Below are positions 50,732 through 62,129 of a stretch of 64,000 bases of DNA, one piece after another (the first letter of the stretch is position 1; each line of letters starts with the position of its first letter). Origin of the DNA: Amycolatopsis alba DSM 44262 (GTDB lineage Bacteria; Actinomycetota; Actinomycetes; Mycobacteriales; Pseudonocardiaceae); NCBI RefSeq assembly GCF_000384215.1, contig NZ_KB913032.1, forward strand, positions 769,021 to 833,020, given 5' to 3'. The translations under genes were made by a program, and so were the position numbers. The notes beneath the pieces were generated by a model that ran no database searches, was not told where the DNA came from, and worked only from the letters and a program-made list of their open reading frames with translations.

Positions 50732-53700
50732 TCAGCGGGAGATGGTGGGTCGCAGCGCCGGCCGCGCGGGCCGGGCCGTGGCGAGGTATTCGGCGATCCC
50801 GGCGACGGTCGGGGACCGGAAGAGCTCACGGATCGGCAGTTCCAGTTCCAGCGCCGAACGCACACGGGAGATCAGCTGGGTCGCCAGCAGCGAATGCCCG
50901 CCGAGAGCGAAGAAGTTGTCGTCGACGCCGACCGAGTCCCGGCTGAGCACCCCGGCGAACAGCCCGCGGAGCACCTCTTCGTGCGGCGAACGCGGGCCGG
51001 TGGCGGCCGGTGCCACGACCTCGGGCGGGCCTTCGACGACACCACCGGGCCGCTCCTGCACGGGTGCCACGTCAAGATCACCGATCGGCCGGTCCGGGTC
51101 CTCGGCCACCTGTTCCAGCAGCCCCCGCAGGCGTTCGGCCAGCCGCTCACCGGTCGAGGGATCGAACAACGCCGTCGAGTACGTCAAGGCCCCGGCCAGC
51201 CCGGCCGCCGCGCCTTCGTGGTCGAGGCGCTCCTCCACCTCGACGAGGAGGTCGAATTTCGCCGTTGTCGACGGCACCGGCCATTCGACCGCTCGCAGCC
51301 CGGCGAATTCCGGCTCGGCGGTCGCGTGCTGGAGCTGGACCATGACCTGGAAGAGCGGGTGGCGACCGGCCGAACGCGGCGGGTTCACCGCTTCGACCAG
51401 CCGCTCGAACGGGACGTCCTGATGTTCGTATGCGGCGAGGTCGACGTCCCGCACGCGACGGAGCAGCTCCGCGAAACTCGGGTCCGCCGAGACGTCGGTG
51501 CGCAGGACCACCGTGTTGACGAAGAACCCGACGACCTCGTCCACCGCGTCGTCCGTCCGGCCGGCCACCGGGGTGCCGATCGGGATGTCCGCCCCCGCGC
51601 CCAGCCTGCTGAGCAGCGCGGCGAACGCGGCCTGGACCACCATGAACAGCGTGCAGTCGTGCGCCTTGGCGAGCGCGAGCAGGCTTCGGTGGAGTCCGGG
51701 GCCCCACTCGATGTCCGCCACCGCCCCGGCGTGGTCGCTGGTCTCCGGGCGCGGCCGGTCCACCGGCAGGGTCAGTTCCACCGGCAGCTCGGCCAGCCGG
51801 TTCCGCCAGTGGTCCAGCTGCCCGGCCAGCATCTCCGTCCCCAGTAGTTCCCGTTGCCAGAGCGCGTAATCGGCGTACTGGACCGGCAGCGCGTTCCACT
51901 GTGGAGTGCCGTCTCGCAGCCGGGCGGCGTAGGCGCCGGACAGGTCCCGCAGAAGCGGTCCGAGTGACCAGCCGTCGCAGACGATGTGGTGGAACACCAG
52001 CAGCAGGACGTGGTCCTCCTGGCCGGCCGCGAAAAGGTGGGCGACCATCGGCGGCCGTGCGGCCAGGTCGAACTGGTGCTCCGCCGCCGCGCGGATCGCC
52101 GTCTCGATCTCCGGCACTTCGCGATACGCCAGTTCCGGCCGCACCGATCCCGGCGCGAGCACCGACTGCACCGGTTTGCCGTCCTGTTCGGTGAAAATCG
52201 TCCGCAGGGCCTCGTGCCTGTCGACGACGTCGGCCAGCGCCCGTTCGAGCGCGTCCCGGTCCAGCGGACCGGACAGCCGCAGGGCGACGGGAAGGTTGTA
52301 GCTGGTCCCGGTCTCCTCCCACCGGCTCAGGAACCACAACCGCTGCTGGGCGAACGACAGCGGCAGCACCTCCGGGCGGCTTCCCACGCGCAGCGGCGGC
52401 CTGCCCGGCAGGGCCTCGTCCAGGCTGTCCGCCAGCCCGGCCACGGTCGGGGTGGCGAACAGCAGCCGGGCGGGCAGCTCCACGCCGAGGACCGAACGCG
52501 CCCGGCCGCTCAGCCGCATCGCCAGCAGCGAGTGGCCGCCGAGGTCGAAGAACCCGTCGTCGATCCCCACCGAGTCACGGCCGAGGACCTCCGCGAACAG
52601 CCCGCACAGGAGTTCCTCGCGGAGATTGCGTGCCGCACGACGGGTTCCGGTGGCGTACGCCGGTTTCGGCAGCACCGCGCGGTCGAGTTTCCCGTTCGGG
52701 GTCAACGGCAGTTCGTCGATCACGACGATCGCCGACGGCACCATGTAGTCCGGCAGGCTTTCCCGCGCGAAATCGCGCAGCCGCTTCACGTCCAGGTCCG
52801 CGTCACGCGCCAGCACGTATCCGACGAGCCGCTTGTCGCCGGGCTGGTCCTCGCGCAGCACAGCCACCGCGTGCACGACGTCTTCGTGGCGGGCCAAGGC
52901 CGCTTCGACCTCGCCGAGCTCCACCCGGAAGCCGCGGATCTTCACCTGATCGTCGGCGCGGCCGAGGAATTCCAGCGCGCCGTCCGCGGTCCACCGGACG
53001 AGGTCACCGGTCCGGTACAGGCGCCGTCCGGGCCGGAACGGGTTCGCCACGAACCGTTCCGCGGTCAGCGCGGGACGGTTCACGTAGCCGCGGCCCAGCT
53101 GGGCTACCCCGACGTAAAGCTCCCCGACGACTCTCGGCGGGACGAGCCGCAGTCCTTCGTCCAGCACGAACACCTCCACGTCGGCGATCGGGCGGCCGAT
53201 GAGCGGGCGGTCGCTCTCGTCGGAAGTCCAAAACAGACTGTCCACAGTGGTCTCGGTCTGCCCGTAGATGTTGTACGCGGTGATCCCGTCGGTCTCGCGG
53301 ATCCGGGCCCACAGCTTCTCTCCGACCGTCTCGGCGCCGGTCATCAACACCGCAGGCGGGTTATCGAGCATCCCTTGCTCGACCAGTTCTTCGGCGTAGC
53401 TGGGCATCACGTCGAGGGCGTCGATGCCGACGGTCTCGATGTACCGCGCCATCGCGGCGGGATCGCGGCGGGTCTCGTCACCGATCAGGTGGAGCTCGTG
53501 GCCGACGGCCTGCCACAGCAACCCGACGACCGAGGTGTCGAACGAGAGGGACGCGCTCAACGCCATCCGGCAGCGTCGCGATCCGCGGATCCGCTCCGAG
53601 GTGGCGATGACCTCGGTGCGGTAGAAAGCGAGCAGATTCGCCAGCCCGCCGTGGGTCACCATCACCCCCTTGGGCCGTCCTGTCGATCCAGACGTGTACA

Positions 53701-56700
53701 CGACGTACGCCGGGTGGTCCGCGGCGAGCGCGACGACGGGTTCTTCCGCCTCGTCCGCCGCGACGTCGTCCAGGAGGACCGTCTCGAATCCGGGCAGCGC
53801 GGAGGCGCTGTCGGTGACGGCCAGGACCGCGCCGGAATCCTCCAGGAGATAAGCGATGCGTTCGGCCGGGTACGCCGTGTCGACGAACAGGTACGCGGCC
53901 CCCGCTTTCAGCACCCCGAGCAGCGCGACCACGAGGTCCGCGGACCGGGGAAGGGCGACCGCCACCACCTGGTCCGGTCCGGCTCCCCGGCTCGCGAGGT
54001 GGTGCGCGAGCCGGTTGGCGCGGGCGTCGAGTTCCGCGTAGGTCAACGCCGTGTCCTCGAACACCAGCGCCGTCTCCTCCGGCGTACGGGCGACCTGCTC
54101 GCGGAACACACCGGGCAGGAACAGGGTCGGCGGCGCGGGCTCGGCACTCTCGCCGACGAGACGCTCCCGTTCCTCCGCCGAGAGCACCTCGACCGCCCCG
54201 ATCGGCCGGTCCGGCGCGGCGAGCACCTGCTCCAGCAGCCGCCGCAACCGGTCTGCGAGCTGTTCGGCGGTGACCCGGTCGAACAGGTCGGTGGCGAACT
54301 CGAGATAGCCGGTCAGCCCGGCGGGCGCGCCACCGGCGTCACGTGCGTCCTCCAGTTCCAGGCTGAGATCGAACTTGGCGACATCCCAGCTCACCGGGCA
54401 CCGTTCGACCCGCAGGCCGCCGAAGTCCGGAGTGCCGGAGCCGGCGTGCTGCACCTGGATCATGACCTGGAACAGGGGGTGCCGGGACAGCGAGCGTTCG
54501 GGCTGTACTTCTTCGACGAGGCGCTCGAACGGCAGGTCCTGCTGCGCGAAAGCCTCCAGATCCGTGTCGCGGACCCGTCGCAGCAGTTCGGCGAATCCAG
54601 GATCGTCCGAGGTGTCGGTGCGCAGCACCAGGGTGTTGACGAAGAAGCCGACCAGATCGTCGAGCGCGCTGTCCTGCCTTCCCGCGACTGGGGTCCCGAA
54701 CGGGATGTCGGTCCCCGCGCCCATCCGGGTCAGCAAGGCCGCGAAACCGGCCTGCACCACCATGAACAACGTGCAGCCGGTGGACCTGGCGAGGTCGAGA
54801 AGCCTGCCGTGCAGCTCCGGCTCCCAGCGGATCTCCACGATCTCCCCGGCATGCCCCGCCACGGCCGGGCGCGGCCGGTCCGTCGGCAGCGTCAGCTCCG
54901 ACGGCAGACCGGCCAGCCGCGTCCGCCAGTACCCCAGCTGACGCGTGAGCAGGCTGTCCGGGTCCCCGGCGTCGCCGAGCAGTTCCCGCTGCCACAGTGT
55001 GTAGTCGGCATAGCGCACCGGCTGCGGCGGCCACTCGGGCGCCGAGCCGGAACAGCGGGCGGAGTAGGCCTGGCCGAGGTCGTCCAGCAGGGGCTTCAGC
55101 GACCATCCGTCGGCGGCGATGTGCTGGATGACCAGCAGCAGCACCTGCCGATCCTGCTCGAGCTGGAACAGAGTGGCCCGGACGGGCGCGTCCTCGGTGA
55201 GGTCGAACCGGTGACGGACCCGCTCAGCCATCGCCTCGGAGAGGTCCGACGGCGTCACTTCGACGACCTCGATACCCGGTACCGACCCGAGGATCACCGG
55301 ACGCGGCGCGCCACCGGACTCGGGGAAGATCGTGCGCAGGCTTTCGTGCCGTTCCGCGACGTCGGCGAGCGCCCGATCGAGCGCGGCCCTGTCCACCGTC
55401 CCGGTGAGCCGGACCGCGACCGGCACGTTGTACGTTCCCTCGCCGCGTTCCATCCGGTTCAGGAACCACAGCCGTCGCTGGGCGAACGACAGCGGCACCT
55501 CGTCGGTCCGCCCGCGGGCGCGCAGCACGGGACGCGCCACTCCGGCCGTACCGGTCCGCCGGGCCAGCCCGGCCACCGTGGGTTCGGCGAACAGGTCCCG
55601 GATCTCGAAACCCTCCCCCAGCACCGACCGGATCCGCGAGATCAGCCGGATCGCCATCAGGGAGTGGCCGCCCAGGTCGAAGAAGTGGTCGTCGATCCCC
55701 ACCTGCGCGACCCCGAGCACTTCCGCGAAGAGTCCACAAAGGATCTCTTCGCGCGGGTTCCGCGGCAGGCGCGCGGTTCGCGCGGCCCGGTCCGGCTCCG
55801 GCAGCGCGGCCCGGTCCAGCTTCCCGTTCGTCGTCATCGGCATGGCCTCGACCAGGACCACCGCGGCGGGGACCATGTAGTCGGGCACGCTGTCCGCCAC
55901 GAACCGGCGCAGCTCCCGGTCCGTGACTTCGGGAGAGCGAGCGACGGCGTACGCGACCAGCCCTTGGTCCTCCCGGAGCACGACAGCGGCTTGGGCCACG
56001 CCGGGGTGGCCAGCCAGCACCGCTTCGATCTCCCCGAGTTCCACGCGGAAGCCCCGGATCTTCACCTGATCGTCCACCCGGCCTGCGAAGTCCAGTGTCC
56101 CGTCGTCGTTCCAGCGGACCAGGTCACCGGATCGGTACATCCGCTCGCCGGGCAGGAACGGGCAGGCCACGAACCTCTCGGCGGTCAATCCAGGGCGGCC
56201 GGCGTACCCCCTGGCGAGCTGGACCCCGCTCAGGTACAGCTCCCCCGCCACCCCTGGCGGCACCGGCCGCAGCCCGCCGTCCAGGACGAACACCGACACG
56301 TTCGACACCGGCTTGCCGATCGGCACCGTGCTCCGCCGGTCGTCGCGGTGGCAGTCCCAGTAGGTCACTTCGACCGCCGTTTCGGTCGGACCGTAGAGGT
56401 TGCGCAGTTCGACGGCGTCGAAAGTGGCGAACAGATCGCGCTGTGTCTCCGCGGGCAGCGCCTCGCCGCTGCAGGAGACCCAGCGCAGCTTCGTGCAGTC
56501 CGCCGCGCTCGGCTCCCGGAGGAACGCCTGCAACATCGACGGCACGAAATGGACGACGCTCACCTCTTCACGCCGCATCAGCTCGGCGAGATACGCGGGG
56601 TCACGGTGGCCGTCGGGCTTCGCCAGCACCAAGGTCGCCCCGAAGAGCAAGGGCCCGAAGAACTCCCAGACCGACACGTCGAAACCGGCCGAGGTCTTCT

Positions 56701-58597
56701 GAAGCACGTTGTCCGCGCCGGTGAGCGGATACCGCCCTTGCATCCACCGCAGACGGTTCGCGATGGCGGCGTGGGACACCACGACACCCTTCGGCCGCCC
56801 CGTGGAACCGGAAGTGAAGATGACGTAGGCGGGATTCGCCGGGCACGGCGCTTCCGGCCGGGCAGAAGCGGGCGAGACCGGTTCGTCGAGCAACAACCTC
56901 GGGACGGACTCGGGGACGGCGTCGGCACTCTTCGAGTCGGTCAGGACGAGCATCGGGCCGCCGTCCTCGACCATGGCGGCGATCCGCCCGGCGGGGTACT
57001 CCAGATCGATCGGCAGGTAGGCGGCGCCCGCCTTGACCACGGCGAGGAGCGCGACCACCAGCTCCACCGAACGCGGCAGCGCCACGGCCACGATCCGCTC
57101 CGGACCGGCGCCCCGCCCGGCCAGCGCCGACGCCAGCCTGTCCACCCGCTCGTCCAGCTCGGCGTAGCTCACCCGTTCCTCCGGCGACACCAGGGCGACC
57201 GCGTCGGGTGTACGCCCGGCCTGTTCGGACCACAGTTGCGGCAGAGTCACGTCGGGCAGTTCGGCGGCGGTGTCGTTCCACTCCCGCAGAATCCGGTCGC
57301 GTTGCCCCGCCGACAGCATGGTCAGCGCGCCGACCTGCTGTCCGGGGTCGGCGGCCACCTGCTCCAGAAGCAGCACCAGCCGTTCGGCGAGATCGGCGGC
57401 AGCGGCGGCGGTGAACAGGTCCGGGCGGTAGTGCAGGCGCAGTTCGAGCCGCTCACCCGGTTCGACGGCGAGGGTCAGCGGGAAATGCGCGCTGTCGCGG
57501 AAAGTGATGCCGACTTCGAGCTCACCGCCGGGCGAGTCCACCTGGTAGTCGGCCATCGGGAAGTTGTCGAAGACCACGTTGGTGTCGAAGAGCGCGGTGG
57601 AAAACCCTGCCAGGCGCTGGATTTCCGGCAAGCCGAGGTGGTCGTGGGCGAGCAGCCCGGCGCGCTCGGCCTGGATCTGCTCGAACAGCGCGCTCACCGG
57701 CGCCGTCCGGTCCAGCCTCGCCCGCACCGGGACCGTGTTGATGAGCATGCCGATCATCGAGTCCGCGCCGGTCAGCTCCGCCGGGCGGCCGCTGACCGTC
57801 GAGCCGAACACCACGTCGTCGCGTCCGGTGAGCGAGCCGATCAGAATGGCCCAGACCCCTTGGCACACGGTGTTGAGCAGGACGTGGTCACGCCGGGCGT
57901 GCGCGGTCAGCAGCGCCGTCGTCTCCACCGTCAACCGGACAGCCACCTCCTCCGGCGGCGGCCCGCTCTGGGAATCGGCGGACGCGACGAAGGTGGGCTC
58001 GGTGATCCCTTCCAGTGCCGCCGCCCAGCTCCGCTCCGCGGCGGGCCGGTCCTGCGCCGTCAGCCACGCCAGGTGGTCCCGGTACGGACGGACCGGCGGC
58101 AGGCCGGTGGCGTCGCCGTCGCGGGAGTACACCGCGAACAGCTCCTGGAAGAGCAGGGCGAAGGACCAGCCGTCCAGCAGGAGGTGATGGGCGGTCACGA
58201 CCAGCCGGTGGCGGACGGCGGAATCCCGCAGGAGGGTGAACCGGATCAACGACGCGCCGCCGATGTCGATCCCCCGCGCCCAGTCCCGCTTGATCAGGTC
58301 CGCGGCGTCCTCGCGGCCGACTTCGACTTCCCGCCACTCCAACGGCGCGTCACGGCGGACCACTTGGATCGGTTGACCTGTTTTGCGGTACCGGAATCCG
58401 GACCGCAGGGTGGCGTGGCGCCGGATCACGGTTCCCGCGGCCGCGCGCAGGAGTGCCGGATCCAGCAGACCGGTGAGGTCGACCACGAACTGGGCCAGGT
58501 AGGGGCTGTGCGCTTCGCGGTCGTACAACGCGTGGAACAGCAGCCCTTCCTGCAGCGGTGACAGGGGAAGGATGTCCTCGACTACCGACTGGCTCAT
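50732..58597 (-). CDS. Three-module NRPS: C-A-PCP-C-A-PCP-C-PCP (last module lacks A)
   Basis: The protein has 2,621 residues from the ATG at 58597; a longer open frame is rejected because it overlaps the E-domain gene. Module 1: C, DCL-like ([25 protein letters not shown] near 137); A about 450-925, pocket D-V-W-H-S-S-L-V-E, close to Ser codes; PCP near 976. Module 2: C with [10 protein letters not shown] near 1159 (first His is Gln); A about 1500-1965, pocket D-T-V-D-L-T-I-V-D, unassigned; PCP near 2019. Module 3: C with [10 protein letters not shown] near 2204, then a short linker straight to PCP ([10 protein letters not shown] near 2562). The first C domain suits a D-residue donor, matching the upstream PCP-E protein. 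Confidence 0.94.
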   Translation of the reverse strand: MSQSVVEDILPLSPLQEGLLFHALYDREAHSPYLAQFVVDLTGLLDPALLRAAAGTVIRRHATLRSGFRYRKTGQPIQVVRRDAPLEWREVEVGREDAADLIKRDWARGIDIGGASLIRFTLLRDSAVRHRLVVTAHHLLLDGWSFALLFQELFAVYSRDGDATGLPPVRPYRDHLAWLTAQDRPAAERSWAAALEGITEPTFVASADSQSGPPPEEVAVRLTVETTALLTAHARRDHVLLNTVCQGVWAILIGSLTGRDDVVFGSTVSGRPAELTGADSMIGMLINTVPVRARLDRTAPVSALFEQIQAERAGLLAHDHLGLPEIQRLAGFSTALFDTNVVFDNFPMADYQVDSPGGELEVGITFRDSAHFPLTLAVEPGERLELRLHYRPDLFTAAAAADLAERLVLLLEQVAADPGQQVGALTMLSAGQRDRILREWNDTAAELPDVTLPQLWSEQAGRTPDAVALVSPEERVSYAELDERVDRLASALAGRGAGPERIVAVALPRSVELVVALLAVVKAGAAYLPIDLEYPAGRIAAMVEDGGPMLVLTDSKSADAVPESVPRLLLDEPVSPASARPEAPCPANPAYVIFTSGSTGRPKGVVVSHAAIANRLRWMQGRYPLTGADNVLQKTSAGFDVSVWEFFGPLLFGATLVLAKPDGHRDPAYLAELMRREEVSVVHFVPSMLQAFLREPSAADCTKLRWVSCSGEALPAETQRDLFATFDAVELRNLYGPTETAVEVTYWDCHRDDRRSTVPIGKPVSNVSVFVLDGGLRPVPPGVAGELYLSGVQLARGYAGRPGLTAERFVACPFLPGERMYRSGDLVRWNDDGTLDFAGRVDDQVKIRGFRVELGEIEAVLAGHPGVAQAAVVLREDQGLVAYAVARSPEVTDRELRRFVADSVPDYMVPAAVVLVEAMPMTTNGKLDRAALPEPDRAARTARLPRNPREEILCGLFAEVLGVAQVGIDDHFFDLGGHSLMAIRLISRIRSVLGEGFEIRDLFAEPTVAGLARRTGTAGVARPVLRARGRTDEVPLSFAQRRLWFLNRMERGEGTYNVPVAVRLTGTVDRAALDRALADVAERHESLRTIFPESGGAPRPVILGSVPGIEVVEVTPSDLSEAMAERVRHRFDLTEDAPVRATLFQLEQDRQVLLLVIQHIAADGWSLKPLLDDLGQAYSARCSGSAPEWPPQPVRYADYTLWQRELLGDAGDPDSLLTRQLGYWRTRLAGLPSELTLPTDRPRPAVAGHAGEIVEIRWEPELHGRLLDLARSTGCTLFMVVQAGFAALLTRMGAGTDIPFGTPVAGRQDSALDDLVGFFVNTLVLRTDTSDDPGFAELLRRVRDTDLEAFAQQDLPFERLVEEVQPERSLSRHPLFQVMIQVQHAGSGTPDFGGLRVERCPVSWDVAKFDLSLELEDARDAGGAPAGLTGYLEFATDLFDRVTAEQLADRLRRLLEQVLAAPDRPIGAVEVLSAEERERLVGESAEPAPPTLFLPGVFREQVARTPEETALVFEDTALTYAELDARANRLAHHLASRGAGPDQVVAVALPRSADLVVALLGVLKAGAAYLFVDTAYPAERIAYLLEDSGAVLAVTDSASALPGFETVLLDDVAADEAEEPVVALAADHPAYVVYTSGSTGRPKGVMVTHGGLANLLAFYRTEVIATSERIRGSRRCRMALSASLSFDTSVVGLLWQAVGHELHLIGDETRRDPAAMARYIETVGIDALDVMPSYAEELVEQGMLDNPPAVLMTGAETVGEKLWARIRETDGITAYNIYGQTETTVDSLFWTSDESDRPLIGRPIADVEVFVLDEGLRLVPPRVVGELYVGVAQLGRGYVNRPALTAERFVANPFRPGRRLYRTGDLVRWTADGALEFLGRADDQVKIRGFRVELGEVEAALARHEDVVHAVAVLREDQPGDKRLVGYVLARDADLDVKRLRDFARESLPDYMVPSAIVVIDELPLTPNGKLDRAVLPKPAYATGTRRAARNLREELLCGLFAEVLGRDSVGIDDGFFDLGGHSLLAMRLSGRARSVLGVELPARLLFATPTVAGLADSLDEALPGRPPLRVGSRPEVLPLSFAQQRLWFLSRWEETGTSYNLPVALRLSGPLDRDALERALADVVDRHEALRTIFTEQDGKPVQSVLAPGSVRPELAYREVPEIETAIRAAAEHQFDLAARPPMVAHLFAAGQEDHVLLLVFHHIVCDGWSLGPLLRDLSGAYAARLRDGTPQWNALPVQYADYALWQRELLGTEMLAGQLDHWRNRLAELPVELTLPVDRPRPETSDHAGAVADIEWGPGLHRSLLALAKAHDCTLFMVVQAAFAALLSRLGAGADIPIGTPVAGRTDDAVDEVVGFFVNTVVLRTDVSADPSFAELLRRVRDVDLAAYEHQDVPFERLVEAVNPPRSAGRHPLFQVMVQLQHATAEPEFAGLRAVEWPVPSTTAKFDLLVEVEERLDHEGAAAGLAGALTYSTALFDPSTGERLAERLRGLLEQVAEDPDRPIGDLDVAPVQERPGGVVEGPPEVVAPAATGPRSPHEEVLRGLFAGVLSRDSVGVDDNFFALGGHSLLATQLISRVRSALELELPIRELFRSPTVAGIAEYLATARPARPALRPTISR

Positions 58598-58614
58598 CTT
58601 CAGTGTCACCTTCC

Positions 58615-60348
58615 TCAGAATGCCCGCAGTTCGGATTCGATCTCTTCGAGTTCGTTCTGCCCGAGCGAACTCAGGGTCAGGTCGGACGGGGTGAGACCGC
58701 CCGCCCAGGGTTGACGGGCGTGCGCGACCAGGGTCCGGAGCATCGTGAACCACGATTCCGCGAGCTCGCGTGTGTCCACTTCGGACACCATGCTTCCGGC
58801 CCAGGTCCAGGTGGCACGCAGCACCGGGCCGTCTTCCCGGTCCACGGTGGCCGCGTTGACCTCGATGCCGTGTGCCATGGGCATCCCCGAACCCGTGTCG
58901 TCCATGCCGGTCCCGTACTCCGGCATGACCGCCCAGTCGGCGTAGTCGGCGGCCCGGTGCCTGCCGAGGTAGTTGAAGCAGAACTCCGGTCGAGCCGCTT
59001 TCTCCAGCAGCGGCGCGGTTTCCGGGTTCAGGTAGCGAAGAAGGCCGTAGCGGACGCCCTTGTCGGGAATCGCGCGCAGTTGTTCCTTGACGCGCTTGAC
59101 GACGTCGCCCACCGTCGGCCCGGCGGACCGGATCTCGGCCCAGTCCGGCTCGCCAGGGTCGAGCCGGACCGGGAACAGGCTGGTGAACCAGCCAACGGTC
59201 CGGGAGAGATCCACGTCCGCGAGCGCGCTTTCCCGGCCGTGGCCTTCCAGGTTCAGCAACACGGTGCCGTCGCCCGCCGTGCCACGCCGTCGATGCCAGT
59301 CGGCCATCGCCAGCGCGAGACCGGCCAGGAGGACGTCGTTGATCTCGGCGTTGAACAGCGCGGGGACGGTGGTCAGCAGCGGTTCGGTGAACTCGCCGGG
59401 CAGGGACAAGGTGAAGCACCGGTCCCGGCTCTCCCGGTCACGGCCGGGAACGCTGTCCACGGCACCGATCCGGGCGGCGCCGGGCCGCAGCCGCTCCAGC
59501 CAGCCGGGCAGTTCCGCCAGCGTGGCCTTCGCGCTCGCCTGCGCGTTAAGCGTTTCGGACCAGCGGCGGAACGAGGTCGGGACCGGATCGAGCTCCCGGC
59601 CCGCCGTCTCCAGATCGGAAATCAGGACGCGCCAGGACATCGCGTCGATGGCCAGATGATGGACGACCAAGGCGAGCATGCCCTGCCGCGCCGGTCCGGC
59701 ATCGAACCACACGGCCTGGACGACGTTGCCCTCGCGGGGACGAAGGCGATCTCGCGCCTCGTCCGATTCTTGCCGGACCAGGGTGGCCAGGTCCTCCTCG
59801 GGGCGCCCTGCCACGTCGATCCGGCGGACGGCCGCGGTGACCGCGCCCACGGGAAGGGTTTCGAGTGCCCACGGTGTCCCCGTCAGGCGCAGGCGCAGGA
59901 TGTCGTGACGGTCCAGCAACGCCTGCACCATCAAGGTCAACCGCGCCTCGGTCAACGTCGAAGGCGTGCGGAGGACCGCGAACTGGTTGTAGGTGTCCAC
60001 CGGTCCGCCGCGTTCGGCCAGCCAGTGCATGACGGGCGTGGCGACGATCGGTCCCACCCCGTTGTCCTCGGCGGGCGCCGTGTCCACGGTGGTGGCCGTC
60101 GCCGCCAACGCTCCGATGTCCCGATGCCGCAGCACATCGCCGACGGTGATCCGCAGACCGGCCTTCCTGGCGCGGCTGACGAGCTGCATGGCGATGATGC
60201 TGTCCCCGCCGAGCGCGACGAAACCGTCGCCGATCCCGACGTCGCTCACCCTGAGCACGTCGGCGACGAGTGCACAAAGGACACTCTGGCTCCGGGTGAG
60301 CTCACCCGGATTCGGTTCAGCGAAACGACTGGTCACGTCTTCCCTCAT
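58615..60348 (-). CDS. PCP-epimerization didomain protein (NRPS start unit without A domain)
   Basis: The protein has 577 residues from the ATG at 60348; GTG 60336 with AGGGA upstream is an alternative. PCP about 15-85 has [11 protein letters not shown], Ser near 47; the GGDS form is usual before E domains. E domain about 110-560 has [12 protein letters not shown] near 230 and LEGHGRE near 368, both with the expected catalytic His and Glu, plus FCFNYLG. It should epimerise an aminoacyl group loaded in trans and hand the D-residue to the DCL-type C domain of the next protein, whose gene starts 17 bases after its stop. It is the first gene of the operon. Confidence 0.92.
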   Translation of the reverse strand: MREDVTSRFAEPNPGELTRSQSVLCALVADVLRVSDVGIGDGFVALGGDSIIAMQLVSRARKAGLRITVGDVLRHRDIGALAATATTVDTAPAEDNGVGPIVATPVMHWLAERGGPVDTYNQFAVLRTPSTLTEARLTLMVQALLDRHDILRLRLTGTPWALETLPVGAVTAAVRRIDVAGRPEEDLATLVRQESDEARDRLRPREGNVVQAVWFDAGPARQGMLALVVHHLAIDAMSWRVLISDLETAGRELDPVPTSFRRWSETLNAQASAKATLAELPGWLERLRPGAARIGAVDSVPGRDRESRDRCFTLSLPGEFTEPLLTTVPALFNAEINDVLLAGLALAMADWHRRRGTAGDGTVLLNLEGHGRESALADVDLSRTVGWFTSLFPVRLDPGEPDWAEIRSAGPTVGDVVKRVKEQLRAIPDKGVRYGLLRYLNPETAPLLEKAARPEFCFNYLGRHRAADYADWAVMPEYGTGMDDTGSGMPMAHGIEVNAATVDREDGPVLRATWTWAGSMVSEVDTRELAESWFTMLRTLVAHARQPWAGGLTPSDLTLSSLGQNELEEIESELRAF

Positions 60349-60543
60349 TCCGATTCCGGTCCCGCACGGGGAAAAGCTATCGAGGGGCGGCAGGCGGCAG
60401 CGGTAGTCGAGGCGGCAGTCCAGGGGAAACTCCCGCGGGAAGGCGCGGTGAACTGCCGGTGCGATTGCCGCCGTCCGCGACGGCTTCCGCCGAAACTGAC
60501 AGGCGCGACGTCCCCACGAACCACGGTGAGAAGAGGCACAGCG
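60349..60543. promoter_or_regulatory. Divergent promoter region of the NRPS operon and aminotransferase gene
   Basis: This 195-base gap holds the starts of both transcripts. Three GGCGGCAG direct repeats (60386-60393, 60393-60400, 60411-60418) lie 40-70 bases upstream of the NRPS operon start. They could be regulator sites. No clear -35/-10 pair was found on either strand. Confidence 0.4.
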
Positions 60544-61890
60544 GTGACAACCCAGCGACCGGTCCGGCAGGCGGCCGACCTCGCGATGTTCGGCGGCGGC
60601 CGGGCGGTACCCAGGGAACTCCGGATCAAGGCCTGGCCGGTGGTGACCGAACAGGACGAACAAGCGGTCCAGCGGGTACTGCGGTCCGGGCGGTTCACCT
60701 CGGCGTCCTCCGGGGAGCAGGAGATCGCGGGGCTGGAGCGGGAATGGGCCGAGTACGTCGGCACCGAACATTGCGTGGCGGTGAGCAACGGCACCACGGC
60801 CCTGTCGATCGCGCTGAGCGCGGCGGGCGTCGGCCCCGGCGACGAGGTCATCGTGCCCGCGCTGAGTTTCATCGGCAGCGCCATCGCTCCCCTGCATCTC
60901 ATGGCCGTCCCGGTCTTCGTGGACATCGATCCCGTGACGTTCAACCTGGACCCCGCTGCCCTCGACGCCGCGATCACCGGCCGCACCAAGGCGATCGTCG
61001 TCGTCCACCTGCACGGCCTGCCCGCCGAACTGGACCGGATCACCGCGATCGCCGACCGGCACGGGATCGCCGTGATCGAGGACGCCGCGCAGGCGCACGG
61101 CGCGCGGTACCGAGGCCGCGCGGTCGGGTCGTTCGGGGCGCTGAACACCTTCAGCCTCAACGTGAGCAAGAACCTCGCCACCTGCGGCGAGGGTGGCCTG
61201 ATCACCACCGACGACGCGGACCTGGCCACCAAGGCGACCATGCTGCGGCAGTTCGGCGAGCTCATCCCGGCACACGGTGAACGCAGCTACGTCGCGCATC
61301 TGCTGGGCTGGAACTGCAAACCGAACGCGATCCAGGCGGCCTTCACCCGCAGCCGTCTCAAGCGTTTCCCCGCCGAAGCGGGAATCCGCGAGGACAACGT
61401 CGGCAGACTGCTGGAACGGCTGGCCGAGTATCCCGGCTTCCTGCTGCCCGAGGTGCCGCCGGACCGCACCCATGCCTGGCACATCCTGCGTTTCCGGGTG
61501 AACCCCGCCGAATTCGGGCTCGCCGACGAGTTCGCGGGTCCGCTGCGCGCCGTCGTGCAACGGGCTTTGCGCGCCGAGGGCGTGCCCGCCGCCCCTTACC
61601 AGCTACAGCCGCTGCCCGCGCAACGGGTCTTCGACGGCATCAAGGCTTTCCGCGCCGAGGATTTCCCGGCGACCCTGCGGGTTCTCGACGATTCCTTCGC
61701 CCTGCAGAAGGCGCACCTGCATCCGGAATCGGGGCAGCTGCTCGCCCGGTACGCCGACGCTTTCGAGAAGGTCTGGCGGCAGCGCGACGGTCTGGCGGCT
61801 TACGCGACGACGGCGGCGTACAAGCCGCATTGGGAACGTGCCTCGGAGATCGCGGACGAGGAATGGGCGGCGGCCTTCCCCCAGCGGTGA
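60544..61890 (+). CDS. DegT/DnrJ/EryC1-family PLP-dependent aminotransferase
   Basis: The protein has 448 residues from the GTG at 60544, seven bases after GAAGAGG; the longer open frame is antisense to the E-domain gene. Motifs: SNGTTALSIALSAAGVGPGDEVIVPALSF, VVVHLHGLPAELDRI, IEDAAQAHGARY, and the PLP-lysine region FSLNVSKNLATCGEGG. The family aminates keto sugars and cyclitols, and includes AHBA and scyllo-inosose enzymes. The C-terminus is longer than usual (LAAYATTAAYKPHWERA). Divergence from the NRPS operon and proximity to the split transketolase suggest an amino sugar or cyclitol-like building block. Confidence 0.87.
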   Translation: MTTQRPVRQAADLAMFGGGRAVPRELRIKAWPVVTEQDEQAVQRVLRSGRFTSASSGEQEIAGLEREWAEYVGTEHCVAVSNGTTALSIALSAAGVGPGDEVIVPALSFIGSAIAPLHLMAVPVFVDIDPVTFNLDPAALDAAITGRTKAIVVVHLHGLPAELDRITAIADRHGIAVIEDAAQAHGARYRGRAVGSFGALNTFSLNVSKNLATCGEGGLITTDDADLATKATMLRQFGELIPAHGERSYVAHLLGWNCKPNAIQAAFTRSRLKRFPAEAGIREDNVGRLLERLAEYPGFLLPEVPPDRTHAWHILRFRVNPAEFGLADEFAGPLRAVVQRALRAEGVPAAPYQLQPLPAQRVFDGIKAFRAEDFPATLRVLDDSFALQKAHLHPESGQLLARYADAFEKVWRQRDGLAAYATTAAYKPHWERASEIADEEWAAAFPQR

Positions 61891-61956
61891 CCTCCCGGCC
61901 GGGCGTGCCAACCCCGGATGTCGCGAAAGCGACGTTCACAACGCAACCTAGCCGTC

Positions 61957-62019
61957 TGAAGTACGTGATGGCCCCCTTACTTGCGTCTAGCGCAGTGAAG
62001 GGGGCCTTCATGTACTTCA
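61957..62019. terminator. Hairpin downstream of the aminotransferase gene
   Basis: Arms 61957-61978 and 61998-62019 (TGAAGTACgTGAtGGCCCCC) pair with two mismatched positions around a 19-base loop. It lies 67 bases past the DegT stop. The arm is a variant of the gene-end hairpin with GGCCCCC in place of GGCCTCC. Confidence 0.55.
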
Positions 62020-62046
62020 AGCGGGCGAGGGTGGCGGTCGGGTTGG

Positions 62047-62096
62047 TCGTGAGTGGTCAGTGTCGTTCTATTGGGCCGACAGGCAAGGGTGTCGTA
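62047..62096. repeat. Solo end of the TCGTGAGTGG repeat family
   Basis: TCGTGAGTGG (62047-62056) is followed by CGTTCTATTG, a GGCAA and GTGTC at spacings like those of the right end (complement) of the 16.6-17.0 kb element. No matching opposite end is found nearby. It is part of the 330-base gap 61891-62220, which carries no gene. Confidence 0.45.
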
Positions 62097-62129
62097 CTCG
62101 GTCGCTCGCATGTCTGGCGGGATTCGGGT

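Noticed and set aside
51986..58561. A 2,191-codon open frame on the plus strand, antisense to the large NRPS
   Set aside because: It is low-complexity Arg/Gly/Pro/His-rich translation with no domain motif. The minus strand encodes clear C, A and PCP domains, so this is a high-GC shadow.
58558..60543. N-terminal 662 codons of a plus-strand frame that continues into the aminotransferase
   Set aside because: This part is antisense to the PCP-E gene. Only the section from the GTG at 60544 matches the DegT family.
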